12,436 bases of DNA from an uncultured Lachnospiraceae bacterium (lineage in GTDB: Bacteria > Bacillota_A > Clostridia > Lachnospirales > Lachnospiraceae): assembly GCA_910587905.1 (NCBI GenBank), contig CAJUOF010000350.1, positions 1-12,436 on the forward strand, in the 5' to 3' direction. Positions 5,969-12,257 of this stretch are shown one piece after another. Under the pieces are notes generated by a model. The model saw only the letters and a list, made by a program, of their open reading frames with translations, had not been told where the DNA came from and ran no database searches. Position 1 is the first letter of the stretch; each line of letters opens with the position of its first letter. The position numbers and the translations under genes were made by a program.

Positions 5969-6676
5969 CTATAGGAACAGGATGCGGTCCAGGAGGGCCA
6001 AAAGGGTCAGGTGGACCGGGTAAAAGAAATAGAAGAAATATTTCCGCACCAGGGCACCGGCCGCCGTCTTCGGTTCCCTGCCGCCCTTCTCCCCGTTATA
6101 GAGAAGGAGAAAGGGCAGGGCGGCCAGGGCGTAAACCTCCAGTCCTCCCATGAAGACCATGACCAGGCCCACGCTGACGCACATGGCCAGGGGGCGGAAC
6201 CGGAAATAATAGAACAGAAAAATCATCAGCACGCCCTCCGCCCCGTAGTCACAGTGGATGAGATAGGCCAGGCACAGCGCAGAGACCACGGTCATGATGG
6301 CATAGACGGGCTGGGTATTCGCCAGGAAGCGGTTGTACAGGTACAGGAGTAAAAGGCCGATGAACAGGGTAAAAAACACGTTCTGATAGTCCGGGTGCCA
6401 GAGACGCCGGAACACCACCAGGTCAAAGGGAAGCTCGGAGACCAGGGCGAAGACTCCCAGCCGGAGCAGGTATTTCTTTACGTCCCTCGTGTGATAAAAG
6501 CCCTCCACCAGAAGGAAACAGAAGATGGGGAAGGCAATCCGCCCGACGATGCGCATGGTCCGCCAGACCTCCGTGGAAACTCCGGGAGAGAGCACGATCC
6601 CCAGATGGTCGATGAACATGGTGACGACGGCGATCCATTTCAGAGTCCTGCCGTTCAAAATCTTTTTCCCTTCCAT
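5969..6676 (-). CDS. TraX family membrane protein
   Basis: The protein has 235 residues from the ATG at 6676 (MEGKKILNGRTLKWIAVV). Hydrophobic segments cover most of it (about 12-30, 48-60, 72-90, 99-118, 124-140, 148-165 and the C-terminus). TraX hallmarks are IDHLG near residue 22, RIVGRIAFPIFCFLLVEGF (42-60), the conserved CDYGAEG (142-148) and a late KYFFYFFYPVH. In the F plasmid TraX is needed for N-acetylation of pilin; chromosomal Firmicute members have no known substrate. An open frame extends upstream to 6823 into the GH13 gene, but its text is of poor composition, and GAGG ahead of 6676 supports the shorter form; a GTG at 6703 is a possible alternative. It lies 64 bases after the GH13 gene. 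Confidence 0.88.
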   Translation of the reverse strand: MEGKKILNGRTLKWIAVVTMFIDHLGIVLSPGVSTEVWRTMRIVGRIAFPIFCFLLVEGFYHTRDVKKYLLRLGVFALVSELPFDLVVFRRLWHPDYQNVFFTLFIGLLLLYLYNRFLANTQPVYAIMTVVSALCLAYLIHCDYGAEGVLMIFLFYYFRFRPLAMCVSVGLVMVFMGGLEVYALAALPFLLLYNGEKGGREPKTAAGALVRKYFFYFFYPVHLTLLALLDRILFL

Positions 6677-6740
6677 ACCGACTGTTTCCTCTTTTCCCAA
6701 CACTTCTCCGCCTTCCCTATTTCCGCTTCTTTTCCTGCGC

Positions 6741-8624
6741 TCATTTTGGAGCTTTCTGCCTGTTCTGGCCCGCCTTCCCGCAGACGCTTTCCGCCCGGGC
6801 GGCTTCTGTCCTCCCGCAGGCACCCTCCTTTGGCACGGTCTCTTCCTTTTTCACCCCGTCGGAGACCAGCACCACGACGCTCCTGGCGTTCAGCTCGAAG
6901 GTGTCCTGATCCTCCAGGGCTTCCGGCCCCTCAAAGATCCCGTTCTGCTCCTCCGCCGAAGTGTCCACCGCCAGCCGCCAAAGGCCGTCCGTGTGGGGAA
7001 GGGAGAACACATGGGGCTCCCAGTGCATGTTGAACATCAGGTAAATGTCCGCATCCTCCGCAAACTTCCCGCTGTAATAGAACCCAAGCTGCCTCCGGTA
7101 GGCCTCGTACTGAGGATACCAGGGGGACTCGCCGTGGACGGAAAAGTCCGGAAAGCCCACCCCCAGGTAATCCATTCCCATAAGTCCGCCCTCCTTGTGG
7201 AGCATGGGATGGGCTTTCCGGAACCAGAGCATATAGCCGGCGAACCGGAAAATATCCTCCCCGAATTTCCCGCCCCTCCAGTTCACCCAGCCGGTGGGAT
7301 TGTCCTGGCAGTAGGCATTGTTGTTCCCGTCCTGGGAATTGCCCCGCTCGTCCCCGGCCAGGATGAGGGGCATCCCCTGGGCCATGGCGAGGAACACCCA
7401 GGCGTTGCGGAGCTGTTTTTTGCGGAGCTCCAAAATCCGCTTCTTCCGCACGGGACCCTCCACGCCGCAGTTCCAGCTGTGGTTGTAATCGGAACCGTCC
7501 CGCCCGTTCTCCCCGTTGGCCTCGTTGTGCTTCCGGTCATAGGAGACCATGTCGGCCATGGTGAACCCGTTGGTGTTCGCCATGAAATTGACCTTGCCGA
7601 CGGCCCCGCCGTTCTCCCGCATCTGGTATGCGGCCGACTGGAGCATGTCCTCGTCCCCCTTTAACAGCCGGCGCATGTCCGTCTGAAAATCCTCCTGGTA
7701 ACAGGCCAGATGGCGGTTTTTCCCCGCCGCTTCCCCGCAAAAAGCCCCGGAAAAAAGCTTCACCCCCGCAAGGGCCGGATCAGCCGCCGCAGCCCGGCTG
7801 TCAAAATTTCCGGAAACGTGGATCCCGTCCACCCGGTACTCCCCCGCCCAGTGGCGCAGACAGGCAAGCTGGAGGGCCGTTCCCATCTCCGGCCCAAAAT
7901 GAAGCTCCACGGCAAGCTCCAGGCCATTTTCATGGAAAATCTTCACAAGCTCCTTGAACTGGACGTCCGGCGGCGTCTCCCGCCCTCCCTTCACGCAGTA
8001 GGACGCCTTCGGGGCGAAGCAGTAAGCCGGGCCGTACCCCCAGAAATTGAGCTTCCCGCCGCCAATCACCTCCGAAAACTCGTCCGGCAGCACAAGCTCC
8101 GCCATGGTGATCCCAAGGCCCTTCAGATAAGGAATCTTTTCCACGATTCCGGCAAAGGTTCCCTTGTTCTTCACGCCGGAAGAGGCATGCCTGGTAAAGC
8201 CCCGCACATGGAGCCGGTAAATCACCGTATCCTCAAAGGAATGGCCGGGCGCCCGGTCCCCTCCCCAGTCGAATCCGTCCTTCAGAAACCCATAACGGAC
8301 CCGTCCCTCCGCCTCTCCCCATTTTTCCCGTCCCGTCACCACCGCCGCACACACGTCCGGGACAGGGCTGCCCTCCACGGAAAGGCTGTACTCAAAGGCC
8401 GACGGATCAAAGCCGGAAAGCGCCATGTAGCGGATGTTCCCCAGCCTGCATTCCTCCGGGAACACAAAGACCCCCGTCTCCCGCTCCCTGCCCTTCCGGT
8501 ACAGATGAAGTCTGGCCGTCCCCTCAAGCTCTGATACGAACGACACGTATACACGTCCCTTTTCCACCCTTGTGCCCAGCGGAAACGGTCCCGCCCCCGA
8601 GGCCTCTGCTTTTATCTTCCCCAC
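6741..8624 (-). CDS. GlgX/isoamylase-like GH13 protein lacking catalytic residues (probable pseudoenzyme)
   Basis: This 627-residue protein has a short N-terminal beta domain in the CBM48 position (about 15-110), a GH13 barrel (about 130-530) and a C-terminal beta domain. The GlgX/isoamylase scaffold is plain: KHNEANGENGRDGSDYNHSW (365-384), GMPLILAGDE (417-426) and NSQDGNNNAYCQDN (429-442). But the active-site motifs are changed. VDGFRFDLA reads VDGIHVSGN (nucleophile Asp to Ser271), KLIAEPWD reads KLFSGAFC (acid Glu to Gly293), VTAHDGF reads MANTNGF (Asp to Asn352), and DVVYNHT around 240-246 reads ELHFGPE. Glycoside hydrolysis is therefore not expected; glucan binding or regulation is possible. 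The start is a GTG at 8624, 5 bases after AAGGAGG. The last 40 residues are charged and low in complexity. It follows xth by 61 bases. Confidence 0.9.
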   Translation of the reverse strand: MGKIKAEASGAGPFPLGTRVEKGRVYVSFVSELEGTARLHLYRKGRERETGVFVFPEECRLGNIRYMALSGFDPSAFEYSLSVEGSPVPDVCAAVVTGREKWGEAEGRVRYGFLKDGFDWGGDRAPGHSFEDTVIYRLHVRGFTRHASSGVKNKGTFAGIVEKIPYLKGLGITMAELVLPDEFSEVIGGGKLNFWGYGPAYCFAPKASYCVKGGRETPPDVQFKELVKIFHENGLELAVELHFGPEMGTALQLACLRHWAGEYRVDGIHVSGNFDSRAAAADPALAGVKLFSGAFCGEAAGKNRHLACYQEDFQTDMRRLLKGDEDMLQSAAYQMRENGGAVGKVNFMANTNGFTMADMVSYDRKHNEANGENGRDGSDYNHSWNCGVEGPVRKKRILELRKKQLRNAWVFLAMAQGMPLILAGDERGNSQDGNNNAYCQDNPTGWVNWRGGKFGEDIFRFAGYMLWFRKAHPMLHKEGGLMGMDYLGVGFPDFSVHGESPWYPQYEAYRRQLGFYYSGKFAEDADIYLMFNMHWEPHVFSLPHTDGLWRLAVDTSAEEQNGIFEGPEALEDQDTFELNARSVVVLVSDGVKKEETVPKEGACGRTEAARAESVCGKAGQNRQKAPK

Positions 8625-8685
8625 ATTTTCCTCCTTGTCGTCACGCCGAAGCGTTCATCCTGCTGTCTCTCCTGCTGCAATTCAC

Positions 8686-9447
8686 TCATATGTCGATCAA
8701 AAGCTCCACGGGGCAATGGTCGGAGCCGGTAACTTCCGTGTGGATGGCCGCACCTAAAAGCCTGTCCTTAAGCGCCTCCGACACGCAGAAGTAATCGATC
8801 CGCCACCCGGCGTTTTTCTCCCTGGCCCGAAACCGGTAGGACCACCAGGAATAGATCCCCTCCTGATCCGGATAAAAATAGCGGAAAGTGTCGATAAAGC
8901 CCGCCGCAAGGAGCGCCGTGAACTTCCCCCGCTCCTCGTCGGTAAAACCGGCGTTCTTCCGGTTGGTCTTGGGATTCTTTAAGTCGATCTCCTTATGGGC
9001 CACGTTTAAGTCCCCGCAGAAGATCACCGGCTTTTTCCCCTCCAGCCCTTTTAAATAACCCAGAAAGGCGTCCTCCCACTCCATCCGGTAGGGAAGCCTC
9101 GCCAGCTCATTCTGGGAATTGGGCGTGTAGCAGGTCACCAGGTAATGACCCGGATATTCCAGGGTGATGACCCGCCCCTCCCGGTCGTGCTCTTCCTTTC
9201 CGATCCCATAAAAAACGCTGAGCGGCTCTTCCTTTGTAAAAACCGCCGTCCCCGAATACCCCTTCTTCTGCGCATAATTCCAGTACTGATGATACCCCTC
9301 CGGAGAAAGGTCGATCTGCCCCTCCTGGAGCTTCGTCTCCTGCAGGCAGAACACGTCTGCGTCCGCCTCCATAAAATACGTCTCAAATCCCTTGGTCACA
9401 CAGGCCCTGAGGCCGTTGACATTCCAGGAAATTAATTTTTTTACCAT
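8686..9447 (-). CDS. xth: Exodeoxyribonuclease III (AP endonuclease, ExoA type)
   Basis: The 253-residue enzyme nicks DNA at abasic sites and removes 3' blocking groups in base excision repair, and has 3'-5' exonuclease activity. Active-site motifs are complete: WNVNGLRA (N11), LQETKL (E37), CYTPN (Y107), FCGDLNVAHKEID (D146, N148), GWRIDYF (D218) and GSDHCPV (D243, H244). The ATG at 9447 is chosen over the upstream ATG at 9507 because GGAGG lies 7 bases before it and family members start MKKLISWN. The gene begins about 12 bases after its predicted transcription start and appears to lead a unit with the GH13 and traX genes. Confidence 0.95.
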   Translation of the reverse strand: MVKKLISWNVNGLRACVTKGFETYFMEADADVFCLQETKLQEGQIDLSPEGYHQYWNYAQKKGYSGTAVFTKEEPLSVFYGIGKEEHDREGRVITLEYPGHYLVTCYTPNSQNELARLPYRMEWEDAFLGYLKGLEGKKPVIFCGDLNVAHKEIDLKNPKTNRKNAGFTDEERGKFTALLAAGFIDTFRYFYPDQEGIYSWWSYRFRAREKNAGWRIDYFCVSEALKDRLLGAAIHTEVTGSDHCPVELLIDI

Positions 9448-9466
9448 ATTTTTTCCTCCAGACTTT

Positions 9467-9495
9467 ATTATAAACGATACCGGGAATGCGTTCAA
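9467..9495 (-). promoter_or_regulatory. Promoter of the xth-GH13-traX unit
   Basis: On the minus strand TTGAAC (9495-9490) and a perfect TATAAT (9472-9467) are exactly 17 bases apart. Transcription would start near 9460, just ahead of the ribosome binding site GGAGG, giving a very short leader with no room for attenuation. Confidence 0.75.
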
Positions 9496-9508
9496 GAAAA
9501 AACGCAAA

Positions 9509-9713
9509 TTAACCGGAAATCCGCCATTCCTCGATCAGACAGGAATGGTTCAGGTAATGTCCCATAAACTTCCCGCCTCCATCCTGCAAAAATGTTCCAT
9601 TCTTCCGTTTATCATACCACAGCAAAACCGCCCCAGGCAATGCCAAAATCGTCCCCTCCGCGAAAACCTTTGAAATTCCGCTTGCAAAATCCTCATTTTC
9701 CTGTAAAATAAGA
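9509..9713 (-). other. Possible truncated coding remnant
   Basis: The minus strand is open over this stretch and reads on from ILQENEDFASGISKVF to GTFLQDGGGKFMGHYLNHSC and a stop at 9509. It has no start codon with a ribosome binding site outside the repeat element, where the open frame begins (ATG at 9775). Codon use is more AT-rich at third positions than in neighbouring genes. I do not recognise a family. It may be the tail of a gene cut by the element at 9714-9861, or chance. Nothing else is seen in this gap. Confidence 0.25.
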
Positions 9714-9861
9714 CTATAGCAGACGACATAAATTTTTTCTTTATGGCGTCTGCTGCGCCGATTTTTGCTGCGCATAAGCGCAGAATCTACCTTACAAAAA
9801 TCGTGCGCTTCCCCCCGGAGGGTCTATAGTAAACGGCAAATATTTTTGCCGTTTACTATAG
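9714..9861. mobile_element. Palindrome-core-palindrome element, copy 2 (MITE-like)
   Basis: It starts and ends with CTATAG. The left end holds a 15-bp stem with one mismatch (9718-9732 with 9740-9754). The right end holds a perfect 17-bp stem CTATAGTAAACGGCAAA (9824-9840 with 9845-9861) with loop TATT. The core between them starts GCGCCGATTTTTGCTGCG and ends with CAAAAATCGTGCGC then CCGGAGG. It aligns with the core of copy 1 at roughly 70% by eye. Left and right palindromes share CTATAG-Y-A-R-ACG and so are related to each other, but not to the palindromes of copy 1. No protein is encoded. Confidence 0.65.
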
Positions 9862-9891
9862 TTGCGAGATACGGTCAGCGGACCATATAAT
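9862..9891 (+). promoter_or_regulatory. Promoter of ykpA
   Basis: TTGCGA (9862-9867) and TATAAT (9886-9891) are separated by 18 bases. The -35 abuts the right end of the element at 9714-9861, and the -10 abuts the left arm of the long inverted repeat. The start of transcription near 9898 would lie in the first bases of that repeat, so the whole 245-base leader is the hairpin plus the ribosome binding site. Confidence 0.6.
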
Positions 9892-10119
9892 ACTTGAGTT
9901 TCCGTATTTTGCATTTTGCTTGGAAAGTCAGGAAGAAAATCGGTTTTTTCTAAGCCAGAACCGTATGAAAGCCGTCGGTACTTAGTGTTTTCCAAGTGAT
10001 AGCGCAGGAAAACACTTAGTATCCGCTACGAGCTTTCATGAGCGGAAGCGTGTTCTGGCGTGAAAAGAACCGCTTTTCTTCCGTATTGCCCACGTTAATA
10101 CAAAATACGGAAACTCAAG
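9891..10119. repeat. Long inverted repeat of about 229 bp in the ykpA leader (MITE-like)
   Basis: The outer arms (9893-9915 and 10097-10119) start CTTGAGTTTCCGTATTTTG and match at 22 of 23 positions. Pairing continues inward: 9931-9950 with 10062-10082 (one mismatch, one extra base), GCCAGAAC (9954-9961) with GTTCTGGC (10052-10059), ATGAAAGC (9965-9972) with GCTTTCAT (10032-10039), and TACTTAGTGTTTTCC (9979-9993) with 10007-10021, closing a 13-base loop. CATATAA flanks it on both sides (9884-9890 and 10120-10126), which may be a target-site duplication. It encodes nothing of note and would fold as one hairpin in RNA. Confidence 0.75.
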
Positions 10120-10142
10120 CATATAAAAGAAAGGATTTTTTT

Positions 10143-11783
10143 ATGATCAGTGCAAACAACGTCACACTCCGCATAGGAAAAAAGGCGCTTTTCGAGGATG
10201 TGAATATCAAATTTACAGAAGGGAACTGCTATGGCTTAATCGGGGCCAACGGCGCAGGAAAATCTACGTTTCTCAAGATCCTCTCGGGCCAGTTGGAATC
10301 CACCAAGGGGGACATTGCCATTACCCCCGGACAGAGGCTTTCCTTTTTGCAGCAGGATCACTTTAAGTACGACGACTGCGTGGTCCTCGACACGGTCATG
10401 ATGGGGAATCCCCGCCTGGTGGAGATCATGAAGGAGAAGGACGCCATCTACGCCAAGCCGGATTTCTCCGACGAGGACGGCATCCGGGCGGCAGACCTGG
10501 AGGCGGAGTTTGCGAATATGAACGGCTGGGAGGCGGAGTCCGACGCCGCCACCCTCCTAAACGGCCTGGGGATCGACCCGTCGCTCCACTACTCCCTCAT
10601 GAAGGATCTGGTGGGCAATGACAAGGTGAAGGTACTCTTAGCACAGGCCCTCTTCGGAAACCCCGACATCCTGCTCCTCGACGAGCCCACCAACCATCTG
10701 GACCTGGACGCCATCGCCTGGCTGGAAGAATTTTTGATCAACTTCGACAACACGGTGATCGTGGTCTCCCACGACCGGTACTTCCTCAACAAAGTCTGCA
10801 CCCACATTGCGGACATCGACTATGCGAAGATCCAGCTGTACGCCGGAAACTACGATTTCTGGTACGAATCCAGCCAATTGATGATCAAGCAGATGAAGGA
10901 GGCCAACAAGAATAAGGAGGAGAAGATCAAGGAGCTGCAGGAATTCATCCAGCGGTTCTCCGCCAACGCCTCCAAGTCCAAGCAGGCCACCTCCAGGAAG
11001 CGTGCCCTGGAAAAGATCCAGCTGGACGAGATCAAGCCCTCCAGCCGCAAATACCCCTACATTGATTTCCGTCCCGAGCGGGAGATCGGGAACGAAGTCC
11101 TGGTGGTGGAGAACCTGTCCAAGACCGTGGACGGCGTAAAGGTACTGGACAATCTCTCCTTCATCCTGGGCAGAAGCGACAAGGTGGCCTTCGTGGGCTC
11201 CGACGAGCTCGCCAAGACCACCCTCTTCCAGATTTTAGCCGGAGAGATGGAGCCCGATGAGGGCACCTACAAGTGGGGCGTCACCACCTCCCAGGCCTAC
11301 TTTGCCAAGGACAACACCCATGAATTTGACAACGACCTGACCATCGTGGACTGGCTGACCCAGTTCTCCCCGGTGAAGGACGTGACCTACGTCCGGGGCT
11401 TCCTGGGGCGGATGCTCTTCGCCGGCGACGACGGCGTAAAGAAGGTGAAGGTCCTCTCCGGAGGCGAGAAGGTCCGCTGCCAGCTCTCCAAGATGATGAT
11501 CCAGGCCACCAACACCCTGATCTTAGACGAACCCACCAACCACCTGGACATGGAGTCCATCACCGCCCTCAACAACGCCCTGATCAAGTATCCCGGCGTG
11601 GTGCTCTTCTCCTGCCATGACCACCAGTTCGTCCAGACCACGGCCAACCGGATCATGGAGCTGACCCCCGGCGGCCTGATCGACAAGATCACCACCTACG
11701 ACGAATATCTGGAGAGCGACGAGATGGCCAGGAAACGCCAGAAGAGCTACAGCCTCTCCGCCTCCGATGCCGAGGACAATTGA
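10143..11783 (+). CDS. ykpA: ABC-F family ATPase, YkpA/YbiT type
   Basis: The protein has 546 residues with two nucleotide-binding domains and no membrane domain, as in ABC-F proteins, which act at the ribosomal E site. Domain 1 has Walker A GANGAGKST (34-42), Walker B ILLLDE (176-181) and H210 in SHDR; its signature reads LVGNDKVKV, non-canonical as is usual in this subfamily. The linker (about 240-305) is basic and helical (KEEKIKELQEFIQRF, SKSKQATSRK). Domain 2 has the atypical Walker A GSDELAKTT (352-360), signature LSGGEKV (438-444), LILDEPTNHLD (459-469) and H492. It matches B. subtilis YkpA closely as I recall it. The ATG at 10143 follows AGAAAGGA. The frame is open upstream to an ATG at 10038, but those 35 codons lie in the inverted repeat. 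Confidence 0.95.
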   Translation: MISANNVTLRIGKKALFEDVNIKFTEGNCYGLIGANGAGKSTFLKILSGQLESTKGDIAITPGQRLSFLQQDHFKYDDCVVLDTVMMGNPRLVEIMKEKDAIYAKPDFSDEDGIRAADLEAEFANMNGWEAESDAATLLNGLGIDPSLHYSLMKDLVGNDKVKVLLAQALFGNPDILLLDEPTNHLDLDAIAWLEEFLINFDNTVIVVSHDRYFLNKVCTHIADIDYAKIQLYAGNYDFWYESSQLMIKQMKEANKNKEEKIKELQEFIQRFSANASKSKQATSRKRALEKIQLDEIKPSSRKYPYIDFRPEREIGNEVLVVENLSKTVDGVKVLDNLSFILGRSDKVAFVGSDELAKTTLFQILAGEMEPDEGTYKWGVTTSQAYFAKDNTHEFDNDLTIVDWLTQFSPVKDVTYVRGFLGRMLFAGDDGVKKVKVLSGGEKVRCQLSKMMIQATNTLILDEPTNHLDMESITALNNALIKYPGVVLFSCHDHQFVQTTANRIMELTPGGLIDKITTYDEYLESDEMARKRQKSYSLSASDAEDN

Positions 11784-11803
11784 GGTTCTATCCGTCTCCA
11801 TTC

Positions 11804-11849
11804 ATTCTGTCTGCACGGCTGCAGATCGGCCGTGCAGACAGAATTTTTT
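11804..11849 (+). terminator. Intrinsic terminator of ykpA
   Basis: A perfect 16-bp stem (11804-11819 with 11829-11844, arm ATTCTGTCTGCACGGC) with a 9-base loop is followed by a run of T to 11849. It begins 20 bases after the ykpA stop. Confidence 0.93.
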
Positions 11850-11874
11850 AACGCAGTTCAAATTCATTTCCACA

Positions 11875-11909
11875 TTAGGGAAACGATGATTTAATCAGCG
11901 TTTCCTTAG
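11875..11909. repeat. Solo palindrome of the copy-1 type
   Basis: This 35-bp near-palindrome starts TTAGGGAAACGATGATT and ends CAGCGTTTCCTTAG. It corresponds to the end palindromes of the element at 5671-5798 and lacks any core. It lies between the ykpA terminator and the hicA promoter. Confidence 0.7.
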
Positions 11910-11995
11910 ATTCCTAATCATCTCCGTAATCTTCCCTGTCCTTACATTTTCGACTCAAATTAATGAAAAATCTTTTATCTTCCCATAAGTTTTTG

Positions 11996-12024
11996 TTTAC
12001 TTTACGTAATTTACGTAATATAAT
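11996..12024 (+). promoter_or_regulatory. hicAB promoter with tandem TTACGTAA operator candidates
   Basis: TTTACT (11996-12001) and TATAAT (12019-12024) are 17 bases apart. The spacer is filled by two copies of the 8-bp palindrome TTACGTAA (12002-12009 and 12011-12018), placed 9 bases apart. HicB antitoxins commonly repress their own operons by binding palindromes overlapping the promoter, so these are the likely operator; the match to a specific HicB subtype is not established. Confidence 0.6.
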
Positions 12025-12038
12025 AAAGGAGAAACTAA

Positions 12039-12257
12039 ATGAAACAGCGAGACTTAATAAAAAAACTAAAAGTCGCCGGATACAAAGTCAAGCGAAATGA
12101 CGGCGGACACACCATCTATGAAAAAGAAGGCGGACGTCCGGTGCAAGTTCCAAGACACCGGGAAATCAATGAAAACACTGCCAAAGCAATTCTCAAGGCG
12201 GCAGGCTTGAGCGAAACATTTGCTCCAAACCACAAAAAAGGAGGTTCCGATTTATGA
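12039..12257 (+). CDS. hicA: HicA family toxin (mRNA interferase)
   Basis: This 72-residue protein has usual HicA length and the family pattern: LIKKLKVAGYKVKRNDGGHT (6-25) with the catalytic-position His24 in GGHTIYE, then VPRHREINENTAKAILKAAG (37-56). HicA folds as a double-stranded RNA-binding-like domain and cleaves mRNA in translating cells until bound by HicB. The ATG at 12039 follows AAGGAG at 7 bases. Its stop TGA overlaps the ATG of hicB (ATGA), so the two are translationally coupled. The region is clearly more AT-rich than the rest of the window, in keeping with acquisition by transfer. Confidence 0.93.
   Translation: MKQRDLIKKLKVAGYKVKRNDGGHTIYEKEGGRPVQVPRHREINENTAKAILKAAGLSETFAPNHKKGGSDL

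Noticed and set aside
6677..6823. N-terminal extension of the TraX protein
   Set aside because: It overlaps the end of the GH13 gene, is Arg/Gly-rich without similarity, and a better start exists at 6676.
9448..9507. N-terminal extension of exodeoxyribonuclease III
   Set aside because: It contains the promoter and ribosome binding site; the family start is the ATG at 9447.
9792..9995. Minus-strand open frame of 67 codons across the ykpA promoter
   Set aside because: It runs through both palindromic elements and has no ribosome binding site; its text mirrors the inverted repeat.
9714..10119. CRISPR array
   Set aside because: The repeats are inverted and nested, not evenly spaced direct repeats with unique spacers, and no cas gene is near.
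10038..10142. N-terminal extension of YkpA by 35 codons
   Set aside because: The added codons are the right arm of the inverted repeat. The start at 10143 has a ribosome binding site and begins exactly where YkpA proteins begin.
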